Source: Corylus avellana (Eukaryota > Streptophyta > Magnoliopsida > Fagales > Betulaceae). From it: 64,000 bases of DNA. Shown here piece by piece: positions 32,376 through 46,100 of the stretch. Position numbers and translations under genes: made by a program. The notes under the pieces were generated by a model that saw nothing but the letters and a program-made list of their open reading frames with translations, was not told where the DNA came from and searched no databases. The stretch lies in NCBI RefSeq assembly GCF_901000735.1, contig NC_081542.1, forward strand, positions 28,612,358 to 28,676,357. The letters are read 5' to 3'. How positions within the stretch are numbered: position 1 is the first letter of the stretch; each line of letters starts with the position of its first letter.

Positions 32376-32778
32376 CGGACCCGTTTGAGAGTGGGATTTC
32401 AATAAGTGCGATTTTAAAATTTGTGTTTTTAAAAAATGCGTTTATCGCTACTTTTTAAAATCGCATAGGCGTTTAGTAAAACATGTTAAAAAATACTTTT
32501 TTTTTATCAATTGAGTGTTTGGATAACATTAGCATATAATTGCGATTTTATTGCCAAATAGGTAAATATTGCGCCAAATACTGTTTTAAGAGAAATCGTG
32601 ATTTTGGTTTAAATTCGCACTTTTTCAAATAAGCACCCCTTAGTCAGCTTATAGAAATCGTAGATTTTTTCACGATTTTAAAATTTGCGTTTTTAAAATC
32701 GCAATCCCAAACACTTAAAATTGCAATTTGGTTTTAAAATGTAGATTATTTTAAAAAAAACCCACTCCCAAACTGACC
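32376..32778. mobile_element. Second MITE related to the Tourist-like one, copy B only
   Basis: Copy A lacks it (ACGTAGTAGTC, about 9093). Its ends (GGACCCGTTTGAGAGTGGG and CCCACTCCCAAACTGACC) are imperfect inverted repeats, flanked by CGT on both sides. The interior repeats, in the opposite orientation, the block TTTAAATTCGCACTTTTTCA of the element at 31730-32261. The non-TTA target is unusual for Tourist elements. Confidence 0.75.
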
Positions 32779-32836
32779 CGTAGTAGTCTCTGCAGATTTC
32801 TGTTAAATTTCTTGTAATTCTTTTTTCAGGGCAACA

Positions 32837-34591
32837 ATGGTGACGGGCATTGAAGGTGGTAGTGATGGAGATGGTAATGGGGTCAGGAAGAGAGGCTGCA
32901 CATTGAGCAAGCAAGATTTCTTGCCGGAGGAGTCATTCCAGAGCTGGGGGAACTATGTCAAGGCATTGGGAAGCACCAAAACCAGGCTGAAAGATCGCCT
33001 TCTAACCTACTCCCTCGACTGTCTGGAGTTACAAGATATGCGTGCTCGTAGCCAGCATGAGATGAAGAAAACTCTGAATTGGTGGGACCTTATTTGGTTT
33101 GGGATCGGCGCCATCATGGGCGCTGGAATCTTTGTCCTCACTGGCGAGGAACGATGCCGGCCCTGCGGTGGTGATTTCGTACCTCATATCCGGCGTATTG
33201 GCACTGCTCTCGGTGCTGTGCTACACCGAGTTCGCGGTCAAACTCCCGGTGGCTGGAGGGTCTTTTTGCCTATCTTAGAGTGGAGCTTGGTGACTTCATA
33301 GCTTACATTGCTGCTGGAAACATTCTTTTTGAGTATATTGTAGGTGGTGCTAGTGTGGCAAGATCCTGGACTTCATATTTTGCTACATTGTGCAACCACA
33401 AACCTAATGATTTTCGCATAAATGTCTCCTCCCTTGCTGAAGGTTACAACCATTTGGATCCAATTGCCCTTGTTGTCTCAATTGCAATCTATTTCGGTGC
33501 CTGCCTAAGCATGAAGGGGTCCTCAAGATTCAACTCCATTGCAACCATCATCCATATGATCATCTTGATATTCATCTTAGCCGCATGCCTTTCTAAGGCC
33601 AACCCTGCCAATTTTGAAAACTTCATGCCTTATGGCATTCATGGCGTTCTGAAAGCTTCAGCGGTGCTCTTCTTTGCCTACATCGGATTCGACGGAGTGG
33701 CGACCTTGGGGGAAGAGATCAAGAACCCGGCGGGGATATCCCGATCGGCCTAATCGGTTCAATGTTGATCACCGTAGTACTTTATTGCCTTCTAGCAATC
33801 ACATTGTGCTTGATGCAGCCATTCAGCCATTCAGCCAAGTTGATGCTGATGCACCATTCACCATTGCATTCCAAGCTGTAGGGATGAATTGGGCAAAGTA
33901 CATTGTTGCATTGGGAGCACTTAAAGGCATGACAACGGTTCTACTAGCTAACATCATAGCTCAAGCAAGATATTTCACTCATATTGCACGTACCCACATG
34001 GTGCCACCGATTCTTGCTCTCATCAATGAGAAAACTGGAACACCAATGAATGCCACAATCGTTATGACTATTGCCAACTTCATTGTTGCATTCTTTACAA
34101 GCCTTGATGTGTTGTCAAACATTCTTTCGGTCTCTACACTGTTTATCTTTTCTCTTGTTGCAGTTGCCCTAATCGTGAGACAATACTATGTTACGGGCGA
34201 GACATCAAACGCCGACTGAAACAAGCTTATCGTGTTCTTCGTGTTGATTATCGGATCCTCAATCCGTTCAGCTGCATTTTGGGCAGCTAATAGGAATGTT
34301 TATTTTTGGTACGTACCGACGGTAACGGAATGGTTTTTATCCACATTGGGGCTACAATTGACAGTGAAGAAAGCAAGGAAGCCTAGGATGTGGGGAGTGC
34401 CATTGCTTCCTTGGTTGCCATCAGCTTGCATTGCAATCAATGTCTTCATCATGGGTTCGATTGATGGGGCATCATTTGTGAGATTCACTTTATGGACATT
34501 CCTTTTGCTCTCTACTATCTGTTTGTGGCGCTACATGCTTCATATGATGCAGTTAAGGAAAGCGAAGGAGAAGCTACTGCAAAGACTCTAA
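32837..34591 (+). pseudogene. Cationic amino acid transporter pseudogene, copy B
   Basis: This is the duplicate of 9156-10893. The N-terminus is better preserved: KRGCTLSKQDFLPEESFQSW is typical of the plant CAT1/CAT5/CAT8 group, followed by the first membrane segment WWDLIWFGIGAIMGAGIFVL. Breaks are an 8-base deletion at about 33150, the shared extra T at 33263-33267, the shared one-base loss at about 33730, an 8-base duplication near 33827 and TGA at 34217. The rest (FFVLIIGSS, VPLLPWLPSACIAINVF) is still readable. Plant CATs of this group are often intronless. It lies tail-to-tail with AIR9, about 1.16 kb from its stop. Confidence 0.9.
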
Positions 34592-35754
34592 CAACGAACA
34601 TTGTGGCGGGGATTACTAACTAGCACAACAGATTTTAGTTGAAAAGCATCTATGTTGCTTTCATGTACATAAGGTTAGAACTTATATTCATTGGTTCAAC
34701 CTGGTTACTTGGCATTTTATCCTTCAGTTCGCTAAAGATTTGAGTTTTCTCTTTTAATGTTTTCCTTTTCTTTTTTCCTGTTTTCTCTGCCAAGTCTAGA
34801 TCCTTCCGTATGCCATAAGTTGATGGTTCTCGATCTAAATTACAAGTGATAAATTTTGGGTTTAGGTTCAAACCGATCAAGAGAATGATTGGTAGTAATT
34901 GTATAAGCTTCCATTATAGCCGTTAGAAGAGTTAATAGGAATTGTGATGTCATTAGGGTTTAGAGATATTTTGGTTATTGTTCTATTTCTCTAAACCTAT
35001 GTATATAAGATGGGTTGAAGTAAGTTACTTAACAAGTACAGAGTAACGTATTTCCACCTTTTATGTCTAAGTCATTCAAGCAAACTACAGCAATAACAAA
35101 GCACATTCCGTGTTTGTTTGAGTTTACAATTTCAAACCATGCAATTTAAAAATGACAATTTTAAAACAAATTATTAGTTTAGCCTTTAAGGTTGTGCGTT
35201 TCTAAAACCACACCCCCTTGCTTGTAATTTAAATTAAAAAATGTAAATTTTTCTACATTTTCAAATCGCATTTAAAAATAAAAAATAAAAAATAAAAAAT
35301 AAAAAATAAAAAAACTCCCAAAAGATACATTTTCAAGGAATTAGTTTAAAATCGCACTTTTGGTATACATAATCGCGAACTCTGCATTTAGAGGGAGCAA
35401 ATTAACTTAACTGATAAAGTTTGTTATGGTCGGACATAGATCACATTGCATTTATGTAGAAACCATGAGAACCCACCATGCGACCCATGGCACATTGCCC
35501 ACCAATCACTCAAAATGTCAATTAACCAAACTGAAAAATAAACACCTGAAATATGATCATTTTGATAATAATATACAATGATTGTGACAACAACTATCCA
35601 CACCACTGCACAATATTTCTTACATTAAAAATAATGAATATTTCAATCAGACAAACAATTGATGGAGGGAAAGGGGGAGAGATGACATGTATGTATGCCT
35701 CAAAACCTATAGATTGATATATTTCAAAACAAACTTTACACTGCTTAAATAGAC
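34592..35754. other. Tail-to-tail spacer between CAT pseudogene and AIR9, copy B
   Basis: It should hold the AIR9 3' UTR next to 35754 and the old CAT 3' UTR at the left. At about 35105-35385 lies an AT-rich MITE-like block with an (AAAAAT)n run (35275-35312), absent or shorter in copy A at 11465-11660. No gene is seen. Confidence 0.6.
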
Positions 35755-37157
35755 TTATGTTTCTATTTTGAGAAGGGAATTGAGAGATGTACTATTGAAC
35801 CGCTGAGCAAGGCCTCGGATCACAAGTACAGTAACATCCCGGAGGTGCCGCGACTGCACCATCAAGTCTACTTCATTCTCGCTGTCCACTACGATTCTAA
35901 GCCGATGCTGATCGTTTCGGAAAAGCTCCACCTGTTACATCATTAATCTTTAGATTCCAGAGTATGTCAACTAACACTTGAAACTAAATTATGGTCAACT
36001 TTGAGGATCCTGACAAACAATATGGATGAGAATTTTAGGTATCTTGAGTAGAAACATAAACTTACATGAAAAGGGGGAGCATAAGTTCCACGAATTTCAG
36101 TAGTTGGGAAAGAAGTTTTAGACCCTGGTTTTACAACCTTGACTCTTTTTCTATTAACTTCTAGGAGTCTTCTCTCGAAACTCCCCGCTGAAGGCACCTG
36201 CTAAATTACAACAGAGAGTTTATTTGTTCCGACTTCTATCTTCACAACATACATAAACACAAAAGAAATGTACAAAGTGAATATCAAAAGCAACCTTTTT
36301 AGAAGTTCGGTCCTTGTCACACAATGTCTGTTTCCAAAGAGGTAAAAGTGAGACTATGGAGCATTAAAAAGCATAAGATGACAATGAAGGAAAATTACAA
36401 ACATTTAATCAAACACAATTCGAAATTTAAATTTTATGGTTCTGTTTCTAGTACAATGAAAATCTGACTATTATAAAAAATAGAAAATAAAAAGAATAAA
36501 AAATATGCAACAAACCAAAGATTTTTTAAAACAGATTAGTGGTATGAGTACTCAAATGATAAAAAAAATGAGCATCTTCCTAAACAAAGGGGTTGAACAG
36601 AAACTTGATTAATTAAGTGAATGTGCTTCAATACAGGAAAACAAAGATTACTATCAGGCTATACTTCCAATACAAAAAGATTACTATTCTGTTTACTAAT
36701 CCAAGCATGTCTTTCTCGGCAAAGCACCACATTAGACGAAGAGGAATAAAATTCCAAATGACTATCCGTACTTGGGTCATTCCCCTTTAGAAAATCATCA
36801 AAGTACTTCACTTTTATCAACAAGTATTGCCAAAAAAAAAAAAAAAAAAAACCTAGAAGGAGCGCCATGTTCGGAGGATTCGTATAAAAATTCACAAAAA
36901 CTCCTGCCAACCTCAAACGTCAGCCTTTTCTTTTGAATACAAATTCCCAAAAAAAAAAAAAAAAAAAAAAGACCATTTAGATACATGTGTCATGATGTAT
37001 GTTGCATTATTTATTAATGAAAAAAACTAAAGAGTGAAAAATATCAGTTAATGCATTGATCCATATTTCTTAGCATAAGACTGGAAAGATAATCACACCT
37101 CAAACTTCACAGATCCAAGATCAAGCTTCTGCTTCACTTCTTTAAGAACATCAGGCT
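35755..37157 (-). other. AIR9: AIR9 exons 34-37: conserved C-terminal domain
   Basis: Four exons (59, 33, 132 and 177 bases) code for the last 133 residues, including [38 protein letters not shown] and [18 protein letters not shown]. This is the part also found, nearly unchanged, at 12041-13428. Confidence 0.9.
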
Positions 37158-40100
37158 CTGCAAGCAAATTAATAGATCGAACTCAGTAGAAGATATTTAC
37201 CTCCACAAAAGTGTAACAGCACAAAAAAGAAGTACAAAGAAAGAAAATTCAAGAAAAAAGAGGACATTTCAGGTATAAAGAGAACCAACAATCGTAACCT
37301 TGTAAATTGGTCTTTGTAGCATGAGAAAATGATCTTAAGTGATCATGAATGATTTCTTAACGTTAGTGATTATCATTGAAACAAACCTTTTGTTGCCCAC
37401 ATTGAATTTGTTTTCTCAATCTTGGTGACTACTTGGCACCAAATTAATTGTTTAAATAGGAACACTTTCCAAAACCTAATAGAGTTCAACTTGTTAAAAA
37501 GTAATCAGCTTATTGATTTCATACAGATTTCCAATTCATAATTAAAAAATATCCAATATACCCATTACTGTGCTTCTGATTTAGTCAGATCAAACTTCGA
37601 AAAAAAATAAAATAAAATACAAAGCAAGCAATTATGCTTGCACTGAAAGAGTTCACAGAAAAAATAAATAAATAAATAAAAAGGAAAGTCACTAGAACTT
37701 CAAAATCAACATAAGATGGGATTCCAAATTACCAACTGCAATGGGGTCTGTTGATGCAGAAACAGGTTGCCCCTCAACTCCGTCCTCTCTTACAGGAGTA
37801 TAAATGGCCACCAATCTGTACCCCACATCATCAACATTAGCTTCATACATCCTTCCTACTTCTCCTGCAACCAATCTTTCGCAATCAGATATTGAAAAAT
37901 GGAAATTTTGGGATTATCTAAAAATATATACAACATAGAAGAAACGAAAGAGGAACCAATAAAACAAGCTACTGTTTACTGCCACAAAAGAAAAAGAAAA
38001 AAAAAAAAACTGTACTAGTTGTTAAGATCAATTTAAATCAATTAAAAGATAAAGTGTGTATCCCAGAGATCATTAAGTGCGCTCTGGGATACACACAACT
38101 TCAATATATATATATATATATATATAAGTTGATTATTTGATGGCATCTATATAATATCTTTACACAACTTGCAAACTTTATGACGGACCTGTATTTATTG
38201 TGATCAAAGGAACAAATGCTCAGGGATTTAAGCTCAAAACAGTTGGCCAAATATCGGATATTTCAGACAGGCCTTTAAAGAATGACAAATTTAACAATGA
38301 GCAGTAAAGACGACTGGCACAGAGAGCCAAAAGAATTACTAAATTCAAGGGTGAACCTAGTTGACTAATGGGATAAGTGAGTCCAATAATAGACAAGAAC
38401 ATTTGTGCAAACTTTATCCCATGTCATTCCTCAACCATATATTCTCTTCTCTTCTCTCTTCTGTAGTGCTAGTGAGACTTAAGGGATAAATAGTGAAGAA
38501 AATGAACTTTTGGATTACACACGCGTGCACACACAAACAAACAAACAAACAAAAAATCCAAGGGACACTTTTAAGCGTGTTTACAAAGAGTTTCCAAATC
38601 TATAAAATACACAAGCTTTTTGCACATTTTTACCCCAATTTTATCATCAGATATAATACACATTATCCCTTTTTCTTTTTAATAAATTGACTGGTTAATA
38701 CATAAATGCGAGTAATAAATAAAGAACAATACTTATTGTCACAAAAACACAAGATATGAACTTCTGACTAGTTACTTAAAGATTTAGCATACCTGGTATG
38801 GTGATGAGATCAGGACTTCCAACCATTGATCTAAGCCACTGAATTCTACTTTTGCCTTCCTTTCCTCCACTATATATGCCACGAACAGCATATAAGTTGG
38901 TGTGGAAACCCCTCCCCTCAATCTCCAACTTATCTATTTTTGGAATCCCTACAAATAAACAAATCATTTTTGTTAGAATACTAATTAAATGATTAAGTTC
39001 ACTCTTTCCTATAAGCTTAAGCTTTTGAGATAAGTGGTAATTTAGTAAGGTATCAAAGCAAAGATCCTAAATTCAAACATTCTCTTTGTCATTCACGTCC
39101 CATTTCAATTAAATATTCTACATGTTGGACTTCACTTAATAAGGGAAAGTTTGAGCCAATATGTAAAGGAGAGTATTAGAATATTAATGAAATGATTAAA
39201 TTCATTGTGGTTAAGAAAAGGAGACAAGTGGCCATTTCAAATAGAAGGAATAATTCCATTGAGCAACTGGTGGCTAATGGCTCATTTTGCTCAGACCATT
39301 CAATGATGAGAGATCACATTGTGTAGTTCTACAACAGCCTGTTCACTGAGCGGTTTAGTTGGCGCCCCAGATTGGATGGTCTCTTGTTTGATTCCATTGG
39401 GGGAGGGAAGACAATTGTTTAGAGAGACCTTTTGAGAATGATGAGATGGTGAAAGCCCTTAATAGTGACAAGGCCCGCGGTCCTGATGATTTTACTATGG
39501 GTTTTTTCCAAACTTCCTAGCAGGTGCTTAAAGCAAACATCATGAATGTCTTCCATGATGTTCATTCTAGAGGTAATTTGGAAAAAGCTTTAATGCTACC
39601 TTCATTTCTCTTATTCCGAAGAACCCAGGGGCCATTGATATCAAAGAGTGTAGATCTATTAGCTTAGTGGTGAGAGTGTATAAGATTGTGGCCAAAGTTC
39701 TAGCTAATGGTTGTGGAGACTATCATCTCTAAGCCACAGAACGCTTTCATCAAAGGCAGGCAAATCCTAGACTCAATTCTCATTGCCAATGAGTGCATCA
39801 ATAATAGGCTTAGATCTGAGGTTCCAAGTGTTCTTTGCAAGCTGCATATTGAAAAAGGCTTTTGACCATGTCAATTGGGATTTTCTTTTGTATATGTTGA
39901 AGAGATGCGGTTTTGAGGCAAAATGGTGTTAATGGGTGGATTATTGTATTTCATCTATGTGCTTCTCAATCTTGGTTAATGGGACCCCGTTAGGTTTCTT
40001 TAGTAACTCTTGTGGCCTAAGACAAGGAGATCCTTCTTTTCGTTATTGTTATGGAAGCATTAAGTAGAATGATTTCAGCTCTTGTGGATGGCCGGATACT

Positions 40101-43100
40101 TACAGGGCTGTTTGAAGGTCTTCTAGCAGGGTTTGAAGGAATTCCCTTAAGGGAAAAGATATGGGCTGTTTTAAAAAGTCTGAAAGGCCTTAAGGGCTTC
40201 GGGCTTGGGCTTTCTCTAAAGCCCAAACCCGCTGGACGTCTTAAGCCTCCTTGCAAGTTGCAGATGAAGGCTCGAACTAAGCCCTTCCAGGGCAGTCCTT
40301 GAAAATCAAGGTGTCATCCTTGATTTTTTAATGCTTTCAGCTCTTGTGGATAGTCTTTTTAATGCTTTCGTTATTGTTATGGAAGCATTAAGTAGAATGA
40401 TTTCAGCTCTTGTGGATGGCTGGATACTTACAGGGCTGTTTGAAGGTCTTCTAGCAGGGTTTGAAGGAATTCCCTTAAGGGAAAAGATATGGGCTGTTTT
40501 AAAAAGTCTGAAAGGCCTTAAGGGCTTCGGGCTTGGGCTTTCTCTAAAGCCCAAACCCGCTGGACGTCTTAAGCCTCCTTGCAAGTTGCAGATGAAGGCT
40601 CGAACTAAGCCCTTCCAGGGCAGTCCTTGAAAATCAAGGTGTCATCCTTGATTTTTTAATGCTTTCAGCTCTTGTGGATAGTCTTTTTAATGCTTTCGTT
40701 ATTGTTATGGAAGCATTAAGTAGAATGATTTCAGCTCCTGTGGATGGTCTTTTATCGGGTACTTGCCTCGCAAAGAAGGCCCCAACGAATTGTTTGCACC
40801 AAAGGGAATTCGAACCTTAGACGTCGTGGACTACCACAAAGACCAAGGCTCTTACCACTTGAATGAGTTACATCGGGAACAATTAGGACAATAACATGTC
40901 TAATCCACATTTGGCTAAATTATTATAAGAGTGACACTCCATACCTGCTTGTTATGACTGCAAATGAGCTGAGCTCAAGCCTTCATAACTATATGCGAGT
41001 TGAGCTCAAGCAGCACAAAGTTCGCTATTTTGCAGTTCCACAGTATTTGACAAACTCATTGTACAACACCATTCTACCAGTATAACCTTACATCTTACAA
41101 CATTTTACTAAAATGGGTGAACGAAAGAAAAGTGAATGTGTGCCATTAATTGAGCAAGAGAGCAGTACATGGAGTCAATTTACTATAACAGAGTAGAATA
41201 ATACCTGGCTGTACAGGTGCAGTCTCAGTATAAACTGGCTCAGTCAACCTCCCAAACACATCAGTCACAATGCATTCACATCTCAAACACCGGCCAATGT
41301 CCTCAAACCGCACCTTGTAGGAGCAGGAACACTGTGTAGGTAATGGTTCATAGGACTTTCTATCTCCATATTCTGATGAACAGAACCTGCAGTATCCCTT
41401 GTGTCATATATAAGGAATACAGTGCTTTTCAAAAGCCTATAAACCAGTCACAGAGATTAAATAAACTTCTAAAAGACTGGATTCAATAAATCAGGATAAT
41501 GCAAACAACAAAATGACAGTCCCGGGATTCTATATGAGAGACAAAGATGTAATTTTGAGAGCTTCATTTTGTTCAAAATTTATTTCCCTTCAATATTACT
41601 CTGATTTTTAAAAGATTTGTAATTTCGTGCAGCTGAATGAAGAATTTAGTGAATGCGAAGACATTTGCATATGCTGCAGGGTAGTCAAAAGTAGCACCAT
41701 ACCACTGGTATTTGACATCTTTCTTGTACTTGCTCCACACACGTTGTTGAGTCTCACTCTTTGGAATTACTTCAACAGCAGTGAGTACATCACCTTCAAC
41801 TGCCTTTCCGGTGAGTGCAAGCATCTCCACTTTTGGAAGCTCTGGAAGGTAATGCAATACCCAAATTCAGATTAAAATAAATAGTCTTCTTCAAGTTCAA
41901 TATGAAGGACAAGTTACATTGTACATGCTTTACAAATTTTTTTACTTTTTGTAAATCCACATCCCAAATAAGGAATACAACTTATATGAGTCCAACATCA
42001 TGAACGACAAATGTTCATGCTATTCATGAAATAATTGTGATATTAAAGGGCCCAAGCTTTTGCATGGCCAGACAAAGTTTTTACCTGGGAGAATAATATC
42101 AGTTGGCTCAGACAATCTGAGTTCTCCCACAACTGAATCTGAACGGACTGGAGTATATCTGTGAGATACATAAGAAAACGTTTGTTACAAATCAGTGTTC
42201 ATATAAGACACAAATCTTTTATGCGCTAAAAGACGCATAGGTCACATGGTAGGATTAAGATATGAAGAATCACAAATCTTTTATGTGCTAAAAGATGCAT
42301 AGGTCACATGGTAGGATTAAGATACGAAGAATCACTAGAAAATAGCACGTATGTTTTTGATTCAATAAGTAAGTACAATAAATGAGAAAAGGCAGAGGAG
42401 AAAAACAAATTTAACCACTACATGATACATTGGTAACGAAAATGGATTTGCAGACTACCCCAGTCCCTAGGCATGTCAGATAGGCCTTTCTTTGATCCTT
42501 GGAAAAATCCAGGTCCAAAAAGGCTGACCAGCTCTTGGTGTAACACCACAGACATTGTGTTGCAGCCAAATGCACAAAAGCTTAATTTTGATATCAACAA
42601 GTACATGCAAAATGAATTGTTCTAGGTGACAACTAAAGATTTTCATGTTCAATTTATTACAAAGTTACCTGAATGCCCTTCCAATGCTGAATGACAGCAA
42701 GTTTTATATTCTTAGAAATTGATGTAAGCATGAGAAATCAATTATTTTATTGATGGTCCATTTAATTAGAAAGGAAGATCCATTCAGGGGTATCAAGGTT
42801 ATGCAGATAGAGAAAACAATCACACCATTGAAAGCCATTAATAGATCAACCTTCCCACATAGTAACGCAAGATCCCACATTTTGAGTCATTCTAAAAGTC
42901 AATATGCACACTGATTGACTACTCAGTCAAACAATCTGTTCAAAATTTAAAACTTTCTTGAGATCTATCTATTCAATAAATAACATCCAACAATAGGTAT
43001 TAATTTAATGTTCAACAAAATTCCCAACTAGAAACAACCAAAACCAAAATTGGTTCTTTTTTCCTTTTTGGAATTTTCAGATGACAACTTTAACATGTTC

Positions 43101-46100
43101 TGAATTATTCCATGGTACTGAATAAACTTTCTTCTAGTTAAACAAATGACAGTAAAAATAAATAAGGCAGAATAGTTACCCAAACAATAAACGGCAATTG
43201 TAGTCTGAATCAGTAACTTCGTAAGTACTCGAGTTAGCTCCATTGATAAGAATAATGGTGCCCTCGTTAGTTTCTCTATACCAGCTGAAAAGGCTTGATC
43301 CCTCGTACCCACCAAAATATTCACCTTCTCCAGAATAAGTACCCGAAGACAACTCCCTCACACAAACATTAGAAACTACTGGAAGAGCTGCCACATCATT
43401 TATTTAATGTATCAAATAACAAGACTGAAGAAGTAACATTCGAATGCCTAGGTATTACTAGGGCCTAAAGTCAGCCAGTATGGAAAGAAGATGGATCACA
43501 TGCATTATAAAAAACTATTTAATGGCTCAAGAAAAGGTTGTCACTTGGGCGAAAATCAACTAGAATAAAGGGCAACAACCACTTAAGATTATCACTTGCT
43601 TAGAAATATACTCGAATCTATGTGCGCTAAGACAAAATCTACAGGAGAGTTCCAATCACCCAATCAGAAAAATATTGATATTATACCTAGATAAGGCCGT
43701 CTCAGTGGTAGGTCTTCTAGTTGGCCACCAAAAAAAAACTTCTAATTCCGAGCTAAAGACTAAAACTAGAGTTGTACCTGGGGCAACTGGAGAGTTGGAT
43801 ACTGCAACCAGGGGTTTCCCACATTTGCCATCAGCACGAGTGGGAAGCCAATATAAGGCCAAATAAGCCCCAACGTCTTCAAGTGATGGTGTATAAGATC
43901 TGCCACAGTTGCACATAATTCATTACAATGCATTTTAAAGATGGAGACACGGATTCCTATATCTCAGAATTGTAACAATATTCAGAACTTACAGTGTTTT
44001 CCCACATATAACAGCATCTTCACAAGCACTAGATATATCTATTAATGCAGACCCATGTAGCTTATTCTTTGTTCTGTACCAAATATATTGTCCAACACCT
44101 TCTTGTCCACCGAAATATGTTTTTTCTGGGATTGCCTCCTCGTCCTCGACACAATCAGGAATTTCCAGGTCCACTCCTATAGGATCCGCTGTTGAAAAAA
44201 GAAAGAAAAAAAATTATACATGGAATATGCCACTTGCATAAGCACAATTAAGTCTTATAGAATGCAACATACTTATAACCAAAAAAAAAAAAAAAAGGAA
44301 ATCTTTGGAAACAGTAAAATATGAAAGGATGCACCAAGTATCAACAAGAAAAAAAGAACCAGCAAAGTCAAGGATCTACTTGTTCCCTATACCAAATGAA
44401 TCCTACGGCATCTGGTTCATTTAATTCTACGGAGGCCGAAATTTACATGAACTTCAAATGTAGACAGAACCATGTTGCACTGCCCCAACAGACTAAAGTG
44501 AATGATTACAGAGAACATCCAGCCAGTTATCACTCAAAGTCCTTAGAAGATATGTTGAATTCTTTACAATAAATGTTAAACTAACCTGGAGCAATAATGT
44601 CAGATAATATGCTCCTAGGACTCCCTTTTGTTCCATCTTGGCGCACGGGAGTGTAAACAAGTTCAATGCATCTTCCCACATCCTCAAGAGTCAAATCCAG
44701 AAAATCTGCTAAAAGAAGTTTATAACAATTAATATTGTAATTCCAAATGGATGAGGTAAAAGATCTCATCTCATAGGTCAATAAAACTCACCAAAAGTAC
44801 TTAGTTTCTCCTGTACACCATTACTTTTCACTCTAAACCATTCATAGAAGCAACTTCCTCTTTCCCTGAATCACAAACAACAACTTTCATTCAGGCGTAA
44901 CAATCACAATAGTAAGGCTTGGAGTTGAAGTATTAACAAATATGAAAGGTGGTGATGTCTGACCCTCCGCTATACGATGCAATAAAGCTCACACGTTGCC
45001 CTTCTATCATTGATCCAAGAAACTCTAAAGAATGACAAGTAGGGGGACCTGCATTGCAAAATAATATTTTTTATAAGTAAATGCAATTTATAAAAAAGCG
45101 CAACCAATGTACACAGAAAGAATACATGAAAAACACCTAACTAAGATAAGAAAGAAGATCAACGAAAACATGAAAGCTAGAAATATTTAAGTCTAAAACA
45201 GCTGTCCAATGCAAAAGAGTCGTGAAGAAAAAATCATTTAATTCCACCACCGTCTGATCACGGTCTTCAAAACTCCAATCATTTCTTTCCCTCCAAAGAC
45301 ACCACATAAGGCATGATGGAATCATCTTCCGTACAGCAGCATTCTAAATCCTACCAAAATGCCCTTTCCCTCAAATGAAGAGGTCTACCACTCCATTAGG
45401 ATGACCCAAGCTTCCAAAGGGCACTAGTCATCTCACAATGGAGTAAGAGGTGGTTCACTGACTCCCCACCCTTCTTACACATACAGCACCAATCAACAAT
45501 AATGACATGCGATTTTCTGAGGTTATCCAAGGTTATAATCTTCCCTAAGGCAGCCAACCAAGCAAAGAACACCAGAGTCTTATTCCGCCAAATACACATC
45601 TAAGGGAAATTTGCAAATTAAAATTCAAAATATCTTCTATATCTATTAAGTTCCATAATCCTGCTAAATGAATTGATTTATCAGCATTATTATTTCTCCA
45701 CAGAACTTTAATGACTAGATTCCTGTTTAATAACTGTTAGGCAAACATAGTGAAAAAACAAAAAACCACAGTTTTCTGAAAATAAATTAAGCTGATTGAA
45801 AATATATATCAAAAGAAGAAATTAACATTGTACCAGGTATTATAGGACCCATTTGTTCAGAAAGAACAATAGGACCACGAGCCCAGTCAGTTCTTACGGG
45901 TTCGCATGAAACTGAAATGAAGAAGCCAATGTCGTCAACTGAGAGCATGTACGATGCACTAGATGCACCCCTAATTTCACATTGCATGCCGTCTGAACTA
46001 GTCTGCACATCCATACAAATGGTTAATCAAACCTATCAGCCGTTAACAAACTGCTACAACAGCAAGAGAGACATGTCAACATGAATTAATTAATAACACC

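Noticed and set aside
40017..40630. Pairs of identical open frames (for example [13 protein letters not shown]) on both strands
   Set aside because: They repeat because of the 328-base duplication in an intron, and the sequence is a LINE relic.
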